DNA of 64,000 bases from CAIWHR01 sp963786625 (GCA_963786625.1 CAWAZS010000004.1:620001-684000), one strand, 5' to 3'. Shown: positions 43,988 to 54,277, numbered from the stretch's first letter. A program made the numbers and translations. The notes: generated by a model from the sequence alone, not told the origin.

Positions 43988-45130
43988 ATGGCTAAGCGCG
44001 ACTACTACACGGTGCTCGGAGTCAATCGCGACGCGTCCGAGGAGGAGATCAAGAAGGCCTACCGGAAGCTCGCGATGAAGCACCATCCCGATCGCAATCC
44101 GGACGAGAAGGGCTCCGAAGAGAGGTTCAAGGAGGCGAAGGAAGCCTACGAGGTGCTCTCGGATTCCCGGAAGCGCGCCGCCTACGATCAGTTCGGCCAC
44201 GCCGGCGTCGATCCCTCGGCGGGGTTCGGCGCGGGCGGAGCGCGCGGCGCGGGGCCGGAGGGCTTCGGCGGCTTCGCCGACGCCTTCGGCGACATCTTCG
44301 GCGAGATCTTCGGCGCCCAGCGCGGCGGGCGCGGCAACGGCGTCTATCGCGGCGCCGACCTGCGCTACAACCTCGAGCTCGCGCTCGAGGACGCCGCGCG
44401 CGGCACCGAGGCGAAGATCCGCATCCCGACGATGGAGGCGTGCACGACCTGCCACGGCAGCGGGGCGCAGCCCGGCACGCAGCCGAAGCAGTGCCCGTCG
44501 TGCCACGGGCGCGGCGAAGTGCGTGTGTCGCAGGGTTTCTTCTCGATCCAGCAGACCTGCCCGTCGTGTCGCGGGACGGGCAAGGTGATCTCCGATCCCT
44601 GCACGGCCTGCCACGGCGCCGGCCGCACGCGCAAGCACAAGACGCTGTCGGTGAAGATTCCGGCGGGCGTCGATCAGGACGACCGCATCCGGCTTTCCGG
44701 CGAGGGCGAGGCGGGCGTGAACGGCGGCCCGCCGGGCGATCTCTACGTCGTCGTGAACCTGAAGCCTCACGCGGTGTTCCAGCGCGAAGGCGCCGATCTG
44801 CACTGCGAGATGCCGATCAGCTTCGCCGTCGCGGCCCTGGGCGGCGACATCGAGATTCCGACGCTCGACGGCCACGCGAAGATCAAAGTCCCGCCGGAGA
44901 CGCAGACGGGGCAGGTGTTCCGGCTGCGCAACAAGGGCATCCGGCCCGTGCGCGGCTCGGTCACCGGCGATCTCTTCTGCCACGTCGCCGTGGAGACGCC
45001 GGTCAAGCTGACGGCGCGCCAGAAGGAGCTCCTGCGCGAGTTCGAGGCGATCAACGAGAAGGATCCCGGCGCGCACAACCCGCGCGCGAAATCGTTCATG
45101 GAAAAGGTCCGGGACTTCTTCGGGCCCTGA
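43988..45130 (+). CDS. dnaJ: Chaperone protein DnaJ (Hsp40)
   Basis: 380-residue type I Hsp40. The J domain has YRKLAMKHHPDRNP with the HPD tripeptide, followed by a Gly/Phe-rich linker (about 75-120). There are four zinc CxxCxGxG repeats (CTTCHGSG, CPSCHGRG, CPSCRGTG, CTACHGAG), and the C-terminal substrate domains end in MEKVRDFFGP. All parts intact. A GGGGAA ribosome site precedes the ATG. Confidence 0.97.
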   Translation: MAKRDYYTVLGVNRDASEEEIKKAYRKLAMKHHPDRNPDEKGSEERFKEAKEAYEVLSDSRKRAAYDQFGHAGVDPSAGFGAGGARGAGPEGFGGFADAFGDIFGEIFGAQRGGRGNGVYRGADLRYNLELALEDAARGTEAKIRIPTMEACTTCHGSGAQPGTQPKQCPSCHGRGEVRVSQGFFSIQQTCPSCRGTGKVISDPCTACHGAGRTRKHKTLSVKIPAGVDQDDRIRLSGEGEAGVNGGPPGDLYVVVNLKPHAVFQREGADLHCEMPISFAVAALGGDIEIPTLDGHAKIKVPPETQTGQVFRLRNKGIRPVRGSVTGDLFCHVAVETPVKLTARQKELLREFEAINEKDPGAHNPRAKSFMEKVRDFFGP

Positions 45131-45142
45131 GGAAGCTGCGTC

Positions 45143-45739
45143 GTGAGCCTGCGCGCAGCACCCGGCATCGTCGGCATCCTGCTCGCGGCAGGACGCGGAA
45201 CGCGCTACGGCGGCGACAAGCTGCTCGCGCGGCTGGGGTCGGCTGCCGGACTCGCCGGCGAATGCGTCGGCGCGACGGCGTGCCGGCATCTCCTCGCGGC
45301 GCTGCCCCGCGTGATCGCCGTGGTCCGGCCCGACGACGCCGCGCTCGCCGCGGCGCTCGGCGCGGCCGGTGCGCGGATCGTCCGCTGCGCCGACGCCGAC
45401 GACGGCATGGGCGCGAGCCTCGCGTGCGGCGTCCGGGCGACGAAGGACGCGGCCGGCTGGGTGGTCGCGCTCGCCGACATGCCGTGGATCGAGCCGTCGA
45501 CGATCGCCCGCGTTGCCGCGGCATTGTCCGAGGGCGCGGTGGTCGCGGCGCCGGTCCATCGTGGCACGCGCGGGCACCCGGTCGGATTCTCGGCGGCGTG
45601 CTACGAGGCGCTCGCGGTCCTCACCGGTGACGAGGGCGCGAAGTCAGTCGTCGCCGCGCATCGCGACAGCCTCGCACGCGTCGATGTCGACGACGCCGGC
45701 ACGCTGCGCGACGTCGACACGCCGGCGGACATCGGCTAG
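45143..45739 (+). CDS. MobA-like NTP transferase (MocA/XdhC-partner type)
   Basis: 198-residue nucleotidyltransferase fold. The nucleotide-binding loop is LLAAGRGTRYGGDKLLARL, followed by ADMPWIEPSTI with the metal-binding aspartate and a DVDTPADI ending. Relatives (MocA, NicB-like) attach CMP or GMP to molybdopterin for molybdenum hydroxylases. The GTG start is 12 bases after dnaJ. No molybdoenzyme is in the window, so the target is unknown. Confidence 0.8.
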   Translation: MSLRAAPGIVGILLAAGRGTRYGGDKLLARLGSAAGLAGECVGATACRHLLAALPRVIAVVRPDDAALAAALGAAGARIVRCADADDGMGASLACGVRATKDAAGWVVALADMPWIEPSTIARVAAALSEGAVVAAPVHRGTRGHPVGFSAACYEALAVLTGDEGAKSVVAAHRDSLARVDVDDAGTLRDVDTPADIG

Positions 45740-45785
45740 GGCCTGGCAACGCTACATTCGCGCGAGCGGCGCGGTCCTGGACGTC

Positions 45786-48098
45786 TCAGCTGCTGCCTTC
45801 CGGCTGCCACATGTCGGGCTGGAGGAGCGCGGCCCGCGCCTCCTCCTCCTGCGCCTTCCACCACAGCAGGAATTCGCGCTCCTCGAGCGGACGCGCGATC
45901 AGGAACCCCTGCGCCGCCTCGCAACCCTGGTGCTTCAGGAACTCGAACTGGGCGGAGCTCTCGACGCCCTCGGCGATCACCCGCAGTCCGAGCGAATGCG
46001 ACAGCGCGATGATGGCCTGCGTGATCGCGACGTCGTTGCTGTTGTGCGTGAGGCCGTGGACGAAGCGCTGGTCGATCTTCACCGCGTGGATCGGAAGGCG
46101 GGCGAGGTAGGACAGGCTCGAGTAGCCGGTTCCGAAATCGTCGACCGTGATCGAGATGCCCCGCTCCTTCAGCTTCGCGAGCGTGGCGACCGCCCGTTCG
46201 GGATGGGTGATGATGACGCTCTCGGTGATCTCGAGGTCGAGGTACTGGGGCGCGAGACCGCTCGCGCCCAGCGCCTCCTCGACGATGGCCAGGCAGCTGT
46301 CGTGCTGGAGCTGCTGGACCGAGAGGTTGACCGAGAGCCGCACCATCATGCCCTGGCGGTGCCACTGGACGACCTGGCGGCAGGCGTCGCGCAGCACGCG
46401 GGAACCGAGCGCCTGGATCATCCCCGATTCCTCGGCGATCGGGATGAATTCCGTCGGCGCGATCACGCCGCGCGCGGGATCGCGCCAGCGCAGCAGCGCC
46501 TCGACCGCGCACACGCGGCCGGTCTGCATGTCGATCTGCGGCTGGTAGGTGAGAAAGAACTCGTGGTGCAGCAACCCGCGCCGCATGTCGGTCTCGAGCT
46601 GCAGCCGCGCCTGCACCCGCGCGTTCATGTCGGCAGTGTAGAAGCGGTACGCGTTGCGGCCGACTTCCTTGGCCGCGTACATCGCGGTGTCCGCCTGCTT
46701 GATCAGCGTGACCGTGTCGTTGGCGTCGAGCGGGTACATCGACACGCCGATCGAGCAGGTCAGCGTCGGCGTCTGGTCCGCCAGCCGGAACGGCGTGAGG
46801 AACGACTCGCGGATGCGCGCCAGCACGGTCATCGTCTCGAACGTCGCGTGCGCCGGATCGAGTCCCGGCAGGATCACGACGAACTCGTCGCCGCCCAGCC
46901 GCGAGACGGTGTCCGACTCGCGCACCGCCGCCGTGAGCCGCTGGGCGACCGCCTGCAGCAGCTGGTCGCCCGAGTCGTGGCCGAGCGTGTCGTTGATGCG
47001 CTTGAAGTGATCGAAGTCGAGGAAGAGGCACGCGACGTGCGTGCCGTTGCGCTGCGACTGCGCGAGTATCTGCTTGAGCCGCTGGTTGAGCAGCGCGCGG
47101 TTCGGCAGCCCGGTGAGGATGTCGTGCTGCGCGAGCTTGTACGCGTGCGCCGTCGCGATTTCCAGCTCCTTCGTCCGCTGAACGACCTTCTCCTCCAGCG
47201 TGCGCTGATAGGTGCCGACCTCCGCCTGCGACTCGGACAGCCGCTGGGTCATGTGGTTGAACGTGTGCGTGAGCAGGCCCAGCTCGTCGGACGAGCTCGC
47301 GGGGACGTAGACGTCGAGCTTGCCCGACCCGACGGCGCGCGCCGCGCGCATCAGCCGGTGCATCGGCGCGACGAGACCCCGCGTCAACAGGAAGGTCGCG
47401 CCGATGGTCAGCACGATCAGCGACGCGACGACGGAGAGCGCGCCGACCAGGTGCCGGCGGAACTGCTGCTGCAGGCGGTCGAACGTCATCCCGAGCCGGA
47501 CGTAGCCGATCGGCGCGGCGCTGGGCGGAACCATGCCGGGGCCGCCGGCGGCGGCGTCGACCGGGTTCTGGGCGAGCGCCATGGCCATCGCCGTCTTCGT
47601 GCCGCCGACCGGCGCGATCAGCTCGACGTAGCGCTGTCCGCGGACGGTCAGATCGGCGCTGGCCGTGGTTCCGACGGCCGGCAGCTGCACCTCGGCGGGC
47701 ATCGCCGGCGGCTCCTCGGCTCCGAGGGAGTCGGCGATCCGGCGCGTGGCGACGGGCTCGCGCCTGGCATCGACGACGACGGCGTACGCAAGGTCGCCCT
47801 CGGCCGAAAGGCTGTCCAGGATCGCGTCCAGATAGGCGCGATTGTTCGTGTAAAGCCCGAACTCCGAGAGCTCCGCCAGCATCGTGAGCGCGGTCGCCCC
47901 GCGCTGGCGCAGCTCGGTGCTGTCGTCGCGCCACTGCTGCCAGAGGTGAAAGCCCGTCGTCGCGATCGCGGTGAGGGAGATCAGTCCGATCGTGAGCAGA
48001 TTGAGCTTCGTCAGCAGCCCCATCCGCAACGGCGGCAGGTTGAGCGACGATGTCGTGTCCGTCGCGAGCGGCGTCAGGTGCCTTCGGAACAGCTTCAT
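45786..48098 (-). CDS. Membrane GGDEF-EAL protein (cyclic di-GMP metabolism)
   Basis: 770 residues. A membrane helix near residues 30-50, a periplasmic sensor of about 150 residues, a second helix near 220-245, HAMP (LVAPMHRLMRAARAVGSGKL), a short coiled coil, GGDEF with an exact RLGGDEFVV, and EAL with AVEALLRWRDP, NLSVQQL, EITESVI and DDFGTGYSSLSYL. Both active sites look complete, so it may make and degrade c-di-GMP, or one site may be regulatory. The signal is presumably periplasmic. Convergent with the MobA-like gene; REP-like repeats lie upstream. Confidence 0.93.
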   Translation of the reverse strand: MKLFRRHLTPLATDTTSSLNLPPLRMGLLTKLNLLTIGLISLTAIATTGFHLWQQWRDDSTELRQRGATALTMLAELSEFGLYTNNRAYLDAILDSLSAEGDLAYAVVVDARREPVATRRIADSLGAEEPPAMPAEVQLPAVGTTASADLTVRGQRYVELIAPVGGTKTAMAMALAQNPVDAAAGGPGMVPPSAAPIGYVRLGMTFDRLQQQFRRHLVGALSVVASLIVLTIGATFLLTRGLVAPMHRLMRAARAVGSGKLDVYVPASSSDELGLLTHTFNHMTQRLSESQAEVGTYQRTLEEKVVQRTKELEIATAHAYKLAQHDILTGLPNRALLNQRLKQILAQSQRNGTHVACLFLDFDHFKRINDTLGHDSGDQLLQAVAQRLTAAVRESDTVSRLGGDEFVVILPGLDPAHATFETMTVLARIRESFLTPFRLADQTPTLTCSIGVSMYPLDANDTVTLIKQADTAMYAAKEVGRNAYRFYTADMNARVQARLQLETDMRRGLLHHEFFLTYQPQIDMQTGRVCAVEALLRWRDPARGVIAPTEFIPIAEESGMIQALGSRVLRDACRQVVQWHRQGMMVRLSVNLSVQQLQHDSCLAIVEEALGASGLAPQYLDLEITESVIITHPERAVATLAKLKERGISITVDDFGTGYSSLSYLARLPIHAVKIDQRFVHGLTHNSNDVAITQAIIALSHSLGLRVIAEGVESSAQFEFLKHQGCEAAQGFLIARPLEEREFLLWWKAQEEEARAALLQPDMWQPEGSS

Positions 48099-48113
48099 GC
48101 ATCCCGCCCAACG

Positions 48114-48179
48114 GTGGGGCCGCCTTCAGGCGGCGTGTGACGATTTCCCTCCATGCATCCGGCTGAAGCCGGACCCACG
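48114..48179. repeat. REP-like palindromes in inverted pair, copies 5 and 6
   Basis: GTGGGGCCGCCTTCAGGCGG (48114 on, plus) and, 17 bases later, GCATCCGGCTGAAGCCGGAC then CCACG (48155-48179, the inverse orientation). A head-to-head pair like this resembles BIME arrangements of REP elements. Located in the gap upstream of the GGDEF-EAL gene and downstream of fumarase. Confidence 0.7.
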
Positions 48180-48228
48180 GTGGATGTGCATCGGACCGCA
48201 GTCGCTCCCGAGGGCAAAGCAGGATGCC

Positions 48229-49755
48229 TCATGCAGCTGTCAGCGGTATCTTCCCGATGCGCCGCTGCCACTCGCGCGGACCGGTCTGGTGCACCGACGT
48301 GCCGTTCGCGTCGACGGCGACGGTCACCGGCATGTCCTTCACGTCGAACTCGTAGATCGCCTCCATGCCGAGGTCGCCGAACGCGACGACGCGCGAGCTC
48401 CGGATCGCCTTCGACACGAGGTATGCGGCGCCGCCGACGGCCATCAGGTACGCGGCGCGGTGCTTCCGGATCGCCTCGATCGCCACCGGTCCGCGCTCGG
48501 CCTTGCCGATCATCGCGATGAGCCCCGTCTTCGCGAGCATCATCTCGGTGAACTTGTCCATCCGCGTCGCCGTCGTCGGGCCGGCGGGACCGACGACTTC
48601 GTCGCGCACGGGGTCGACCGGCCCGACGTAGTAGATCACGCGGTTGGTGAAGTCGACGCCGGGCGGCAACCCTTCGCCCTTGGCGATGAGATCGGCGATC
48701 CGCTTGTGCGCCGCATCGCGCCCGGTCAGCATCCGGCCCGAGAGCAGCAGCGTCTCGCCCGGCTTCCACGTCGCGACCTCGGCCGGCGTGAGGCGGTCGA
48801 GATCGACGCGCCTCGCCGCGGGTGCGGGCGCCCACTGCACGTCGGGCCAGCGCGCGAGGTCGGGCGGGACGAGCTTGGCCGCGCCGGTGCCGTCCAGCGT
48901 GAAGTGCGCGTGGCGCGTCGCCGCGCAATTCGGAATCATGCCGACCGGTTTCGACGCCGCGTGCGTCGGGTAGTCGAGGATCTTGACGTCGAGCACCGTC
49001 GAGAGGCCGCCCAGGCCCTGCGCGCCGATGCCGAGCGCGTTCACCTTTTCGTACAGCTCGAGCCGGAGCTCCTCGATCGCGTTCCGCGGACCGCGCCGCA
49101 CGAGCTCGTGCATGTCGATCGGCTCCATCAGCGCCTCCTTGGCGAGCAGCATCGCCTTCTCGGCGCTGCCGCCGATGCCGATGCCGAGCATCCCGGGGGG
49201 ACACCAGCCGGCGCCCATCGTCGGCACCGTCTTCAGCACCCAGTCGACGATCGAGTCGGACGGGTTCAGCATCGCGAACTTCGACTTGTTCTCCGAGCCG
49301 CCGCCCTTGGCGGCGATCTTCACGTCGACGGTGTCGCCGGGGACGAGGTCGAAGTGGACGACCGCCGGCGTGTTGTCCTTCGTGTTCTTCCGCGACCCCG
49401 CCGGGTCCGCGACGATCGATGCCCGGAGCGTGTTGTCGGGATCCGTATAGGCGCGGCGCACGCCGGCGTTGACCATGTCGGCGATCGACATCGTGCTGCG
49501 GTCCCACTGCGCGCCCATGCCGACCTTCACGAACGCGACGACGATGCCGGTGTCCTGGCAGATCGGGCGATGCCCCTCGGCGCACATCCGCGAGTTGGTG
49601 AGAATCTGCGCGATCGCGTCCTTCGCGGCCGGCGACTGCTCGGCGCGGTACGCCTCGCCCAGCGCCTCGATGTAGTCGAGCGGGTGATAGTAGGAGATGT
49701 ACTGCAGCGCGTCGGCGACGCTCTGGATGAAATCGTCCTGCCTGATCGTGGCCAT
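48229..49755 (-). CDS. fumA: Fumarate hydratase class I
   Basis: 508-residue iron-sulfur fumarase, converting fumarate to malate in the TCA cycle. The three cluster cysteines are Cys66 (ICQDTG), Cys185 (GWCPPGMLGIGIGG) and Cys277 (IPNCAATRH). The C-terminal beta domain with GPAGPTTATRMD and GKAERGP is complete, so the alpha and beta parts are fused as in the FumA type. Starts 17 bases after the UPF0114 gene on the same strand. Confidence 0.93.
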   Translation of the reverse strand: MATIRQDDFIQSVADALQYISYYHPLDYIEALGEAYRAEQSPAAKDAIAQILTNSRMCAEGHRPICQDTGIVVAFVKVGMGAQWDRSTMSIADMVNAGVRRAYTDPDNTLRASIVADPAGSRKNTKDNTPAVVHFDLVPGDTVDVKIAAKGGGSENKSKFAMLNPSDSIVDWVLKTVPTMGAGWCPPGMLGIGIGGSAEKAMLLAKEALMEPIDMHELVRRGPRNAIEELRLELYEKVNALGIGAQGLGGLSTVLDVKILDYPTHAASKPVGMIPNCAATRHAHFTLDGTGAAKLVPPDLARWPDVQWAPAPAARRVDLDRLTPAEVATWKPGETLLLSGRMLTGRDAAHKRIADLIAKGEGLPPGVDFTNRVIYYVGPVDPVRDEVVGPAGPTTATRMDKFTEMMLAKTGLIAMIGKAERGPVAIEAIRKHRAAYLMAVGGAAYLVSKAIRSSRVVAFGDLGMEAIYEFDVKDMPVTVAVDANGTSVHQTGPREWQRRIGKIPLTAA

Positions 49756-49771
49756 GTGGCGCTCCGGGGGG

Positions 49772-50392
49772 TCAGTGGGCGCTGTGATCGTCGCCGGCGG
49801 CCGCGACCCTCGCGACGTGAGGACGGCCTTGCGGCATGATGCGATCGACCGCGGCGATCGCCAGCGCGGAGATGAGGAAGGTGATGTGGATCGAAGTCTG
49901 CGCGATCAGCACCTTCGCGTCGTACGAATAGGCGTTGATGAAGGTCTTCAGCAGGTGGATCGACGAGATGCCGATGATCGCGGTGGCGAGCTTGACCTTG
50001 AGCACGCTGGCGTTGACGTGCGACAGCCACTCGGGCTGGTCCGGGTGGCCCTCGAGCCGCATCCGCGACACGAACGTCTCGTAGCCCCCGATGATCACCA
50101 TGATCAGCAGGTTCGAGATCATCACGACGTCGATCAGGCCGAGCACGACGAGCATCACCAGCGTCTCGGGCGCAGCCGTGACCGTCTCGGCGCCGGCCGG
50201 CGTGACGTTCTTGAGGATCATCGCCAATGCATCCTTGCTGCCGAACGCGGCCTCGACCAGATGCGTCAGCTCGACCAGGAAGTACCAGACGTAGACCGCC
50301 TGCGCGACGATCAGGCCGAGGTAGAGCGGCAACTGCAACCACCGGCTGAAGAAAAGGATGGTCGCGATCGGACCGAGTCGGGATTGGGCCAT
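49772..50392 (-). CDS. UPF0114/YqhA family membrane protein
   Basis: 206-residue inner membrane protein of the TIGR00645/UPF0114 group with about four helices (near residues 10-30, 75-100, 130-150, 165-185). The family-like core includes VMISNLLIMVIIGGYETFVS and IIGISSIHLLKTFINA. Function unknown; relatives have been linked to ion transport and pH or acetate stress only loosely. Upstream of fumarase on the same strand, probably one transcript. Confidence 0.85.
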   Translation of the reverse strand: MAQSRLGPIATILFFSRWLQLPLYLGLIVAQAVYVWYFLVELTHLVEAAFGSKDALAMILKNVTPAGAETVTAAPETLVMLVVLGLIDVVMISNLLIMVIIGGYETFVSRMRLEGHPDQPEWLSHVNASVLKVKLATAIIGISSIHLLKTFINAYSYDAKVLIAQTSIHITFLISALAIAAVDRIMPQGRPHVARVAAAGDDHSAH

Positions 50393-50722
50393 GAAGGGGG
50401 AGGCTAAGGCATTGACGGAAAATGCAAGTTTATCATCGCTCCGGAGGCAGCCGCAGCCGGCGGGCGATGCGCCGGCGACGGGCCGCCATTCGCGCGCGAG
50501 CGCGACGGGCCCGGCTCGCGATCGGCCGAGGGACGGGCCGAGGAGGCGCAGCCGGGCGGGCCGGCAGCCCGCGACGGCTTGCCCAAACCGTCGCGGGATT
50601 GCGCTGCATCAAGCCCGCGGATTGCGGGTCTTGTGCGCGATTGGTTAGACTGCGGAGCGGTTGCCAGCGTCCCCGCCCGACCCGGAGTGCATGGGCGGCA
50701 CCCCCTTGGAGGAGAGCAGAGC
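50393..50722. promoter_or_regulatory. Divergent region before acs: promoter and palindrome
   Basis: 330 bases without a gene. A perfect 10-base inverted repeat, CCCGCGACGG/CCGTCGCGGG, at 50568-50597 is followed by TTGCGG (50622-50627), 17 bases and TTAGAC (50645-50650), a likely acs promoter, giving a leader of about 65 bases. The palindrome sits just upstream of the -35, as an activator or repressor site would. GGAGGAGAG precedes the acs start. Confidence 0.5.
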
Positions 50723-52704
50723 ATGTCCACGATCGAGTCGGTATCGAACGAGCGCCGGATCTTCGAGCCGCCGCGCGAATTCGTCGCCCAGGCAAACGTC
50801 AAGAAGGCGGACTTCGACGCGCTGAACGCCAGCGCCGCGAAGGACTTCAACGGGTTCTGGGCGAAGCTCGCGCGGGACGAGGTTCTGTGGCACAAGCCCT
50901 TCACGCGGACGCTGGACGAATCGAACGCGCCGTTCTACAAATGGTTCGACGACGGCGAGCTCAACGTCTCGTACAACTGCCTCGATCGCAACCTCGCCAA
51001 CGGCAACGCGGAAAAAGTCGCGATCATCTTCGAGGCCGACGACGGCGCGGTGACGAGGGTGACCTACCGCGAGCTGTATCACCGCGTGTGCCGGCTCGCG
51101 AACGGGCTCAAGTCGCTGGGCATCGGCAAGGGCGACCGCGTTCTCGTCTACATGCCGATGTCGATCGAGGGCGTGGTGGCGATGCAGGCCTGCGCGCGCA
51201 TCGGCGCGACCCATTCGGTGGTGTTCGGCGGCTTCTCGGCGAAGTCGCTGCAGGAGCGCATCATCGACGCCGGCGCCGTCGCGGTGATCACCGCCGACGA
51301 GCAGGCGCGCGGCGGCAAGCACCTGCCGCTCAAGGCGATCGTCGACGAGGCGCTGGGGATGGGCGGCTGCGAGGGCATCCGCCACGTCGTCGTCTACAAG
51401 CGGACGGGCGGCAACGTCGCGTTCTCGGCGCCGCGGGACGTCTGGCTGCACGACCTCGTCGCGCAAGCAGGCCGACAGCTGCGAGCCCGTCTGGGTCGGC
51501 GCCGAGCACCCGCTGTTCATCCTCTACACGTCGGGCTCGACCGGCAAGCCGAAGGGCGTGCAGCACAGCTCCGGCGGCTACCTGCTGTGGGCGATGCTCA
51601 CGATGCGCTGGACGTTCGACATCAAGCCGACGGACATCTTCTGGTGCACCGCCGACATCGGCTGGGTGACCGGACACACGTATATCGCGTACGGCCCGCT
51701 CGCCGTCGGCGCGACCGAGGTCGTCTTCGAGGGCATCCCCACCTATCCCGACGCGGGCCGCTTCTGGCAGACGATCGCCAAGCACAAGGTCGTCGATCTT
51801 CTACACGGCGCCGACGGCGATACGCGCGCTGGTCAAGGCGTCCGGCGTGACGCCGGCGACGGCGCCGAAGAACTACGATCTGTCCAGCCTGCGGCTGCTC
51901 GGAACCGTCGGCGAGCCGATCAATCCGGAAGCGTGGATGTGGTATCACGAGCAGGTCGGCGGCGGCCGCTGCCCGATCGTCGACACGTGGTGGCAGACCG
52001 AGACCGGCGGCCACATGATCACGCCGCTCCCCGGCGTGACGCCGACGGTGCCCGGCTCGTGCACGCTGCCGCTCCCCGGCATCATGGCCGCCATCGTCGA
52101 CGAGACGGGGCACGACGTCGAGAACGGCCACGGCGGCATCCTGGTCGTCAAGCGGCCGTGGCCGGCGATGATCCGCACGATCTGGGGCGATCCCGAGCGG
52201 TACAGGAAGTCGTACTACCCGGAAGAGCTCGGCGGCAAGCTCTACCTCGCCGGCGATGGCTCGGTGCGCGACAAGGCGACGACCTATTTCACGATCATGG
52301 GCCGCATCGACGACGTGCTCAACGTTTCCGGCCATCGGCTGGGCACGATGGAGATCGAGTCGGCGCTGGTCGCCAATCCCATGGTGGCGGAGGCCGCGGT
52401 CGTCGGCCGTCCCGACGACATGACGGGCGAGGCCGTCTGCGCCTTCGTCGTGCTGAAGCAGCATCGGCCCTCCGGCGCCGACGCGGAGAAGATCGCGAGG
52501 GAGCTGCGCGACTGGGTCGGCAAGGAGATCGGGCCGATCGCGAAGCCCAAGGACATCCGCTTCGGCGACAACCTGCCGAAGACGCGGTCCGGGAAGATCA
52601 TGCGGCGGCTGCTGCGCTCGATCGCGAAGAACGAGGAGATCACGCAGGACGTCTCGACGCTGGAGAACCCGGCGATCCTCGACCAGCTGAAGCAGGCGCT
52701 CTGA
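50723..52704 (+). CDS. acs: Acetyl-CoA synthetase, two frame disruptions
   Basis: AMP-forming acetate:CoA ligase; 659 residues after correction, the family length. Motifs: the P-loop YTSGSTGKPKGVQHSS, TWWQTETGG, GRIDDVLNVSGHRLGT, and PKTRSGKIMRRLLR, whose last lysine in SGK is the regulatory acetylation site. The frame changes at about 51464 (GCGCAAGCAG, one extra C before AAGCAG) and at about 51792 (GTCGTCGATC). Deleting one base at each place joins all three parts exactly. It is upstream of a symporter pair and near a transporter-kinase, which fits acetate uptake and activation. Confidence 0.92.
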
Positions 52705-52816
52705 GAGCCGGTCGGATTCGCGTTGCGGCATTCGTCGCCGGGCCGTCGCGGTCGGGCGGCGGTGGCGCCGACGGCGGCGGACTGCACATTCTGTAAACTG
52801 GGGCTACGGGCATCGA

Positions 52817-52849
52817 CAGGGCGGCGGTCCCGGCCGGGACGCCGCCCTG
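52817..52849 (+). terminator. Long hairpin after acs
   Basis: CAGGGCGGCGGTCCCGG and CCGGGACGCCGCCCTG pair over 16 bases with one bulge, followed by only TTGCTC. Probably terminates or protects the acs transcript; the weak T tract leaves doubt. Confidence 0.5.
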
Positions 52850-52877
52850 TTGCTCTCGGGCCCGGCGGGAACTTTCG

Positions 52878-53216
52878 GTGAACGACCTCCAATCGACGCT
52901 CTTCTGGCTGCGGCTCGTCCAGCTCGTCCTCGCGATACCGCTACTCGCGCTGCTCGGGCAGGGTGCGACCTATCTCCTCGCGCGGATGATGGGGCAGCCG
53001 CCGGAGCAGAACTTCTTCTACCGGCTGCTCCGGCTCATCGCATCGCCGGTGGTCAAGCCCTGTCGCTGGATCACGCCCAGGGTCGTCGCCGAGCGGCACC
53101 TTCCGCTCGTGGCGTTCTCGCTGCTCGCGGTCGCCTATGTCTGGACGATGCTCGCGATCGCGAACGCATGCATGGGCGTGGGACTTCCCGTCGCTCAGTG
53201 CCTGCAGGATCGCTGA
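52878..53216 (+). CDS. Small membrane protein of unknown function
   Basis: 112 residues from a GTG start. Two hydrophobic segments: about 8-35 (WLRLVQLVLAIPLLALLGQG) and about 75-98 (HLPLVAFSLLAVAYVWTMLA). Between them is a basic amphipathic region (FYRLLRLIASPVVKPCRW) with ITPRVV. There are three cysteines, two near the C-terminus. It is 8 bases before the TPR gene, so likely one transcript. The general look recalls YggT-like proteins, but I do not recognise a family. Confidence 0.6.
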   Translation: MNDLQSTLFWLRLVQLVLAIPLLALLGQGATYLLARMMGQPPEQNFFYRLLRLIASPVVKPCRWITPRVVAERHLPLVAFSLLAVAYVWTMLAIANACMGVGLPVAQCLQDR

Positions 53217-53224
53217 CGAAGCCG

Positions 53225-53803
53225 ATGCCGAACCGGATCAAGCGCTGGTTCTACGATCAGATCGCGGCCTGGTGCGTCCTCTTCCGCCGGCGGGACCTCG
53301 CGCTCGAGTACTACGAGAAGATGCTCGAGCTCGATCCAGCCGACGCGCTCGCGCTCGCGTCGATCGCCTTCCAGATGGCGCAGCAGGGCCGCAAGCGGGA
53401 CGCGCTGGCGATGCTCGACCGCCTCCTGGCGGTGAAGCCGGGGGATGCCGAGGCGCACTTCAACCGGGGCTTCCTGCTGCAGGAACTGAACGACCACCAG
53501 GGCGCGATCGCGGCGTTCGAGCGGGCGCTCGCCATCAACCCGGATCACGACCGCGCGCATTACGGGCTCGCGCTGTCGTTGATCTCGACGCGGCGGCTGG
53601 ACGAGGCGGTGGCGCCGCTCAAGAAGAACACGAAACTGCAGCCGATGAGCCCTTACGGCTGGTACCAGCTGGCACGCGTCCAGCACGAGCTCGGCCGGAC
53701 CAGGGAGACGCAGGAAGTGCTCGACCACCTGGCGAAGTTCGAGCCCAAGGTCGCGCGGCAGCTGGAGCGCGAGACGGGACTGAAAGCAAGTACGTTGTCA
53801 TAA
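53225..53803 (+). CDS. Tetratricopeptide-repeat protein
   Basis: 192 residues with about four TPR units, for example DLALEYYEKMLELDPADALA, KRDALAMLDRLLAVKPGDAE and HQGAIAAFERALAINPDHDR. The N-terminus (MPNRIKRWFYDQIAAWCVLF) is amphipathic and may contact the membrane, but there is no signal peptide. Follows the small membrane protein. Role unknown; a protein scaffold is implied. Confidence 0.8.
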   Translation: MPNRIKRWFYDQIAAWCVLFRRRDLALEYYEKMLELDPADALALASIAFQMAQQGRKRDALAMLDRLLAVKPGDAEAHFNRGFLLQELNDHQGAIAAFERALAINPDHDRAHYGLALSLISTRRLDEAVAPLKKNTKLQPMSPYGWYQLARVQHELGRTRETQEVLDHLAKFEPKVARQLERETGLKASTLS

Positions 53804-54012
53804 AGGGCCGCCCGGCGCCCGGGCGGCGGGAGGCGCGGCACGCGGCGGCAGGACGCAAAGCCGGCCCCGGCTGTTGCGGCGGGGGAAAGGTGGCTATACT
53901 GCCGGAAAACCGACGGCCCTCGACGAAGGGCCGCGAAACCAATAAGAATTTTCGCTGGCCACGTTTTGGGGATCCACGGTTATCCAAGGTTGTTCGTCAG
54001 GAGGAGCCTGCC

Positions 54013-54277
54013 ATGCAGTTGACCGAAAAACACCTGGAGTATTGGAGCAAGAATCTGACCATCACGGGGATCTTGCTCTTCATCTGGTTCGTCGTGACCT
54101 TCGTCATGGGTTACTACGCCCGTGAGCTGCTCGTTCAATTTCTTCGGGTGGACGTTCGCCTTCTGGATGGCCGCGCAGGGATCGCTGATCATCTACGTGG
54201 TCATCATCTGGTACTACGCGCGGTACATGAACAACCTCGACCGCGAATACGACGTGCACGAAGGGGAGGACGAATAA
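54013..54277 (+). CDS. DUF4212 small symporter subunit, one frame disruption
   Basis: About 87 residues, two membrane helices, found directly before VC_2705-type sodium:solute symporters and thought to be their small subunit. It begins MQLTEKHLEYWSKNLTITGI. The frame slips at about 54133 (CTCGTTCAAT, one surplus G); afterwards it reads FNFFGWTFAFWMAAQGSLII and ends YDVHEGEDE at a TAA whose last A is the first base of the symporter ATG. The GGAGGAG site upstream is strong. Confidence 0.85.
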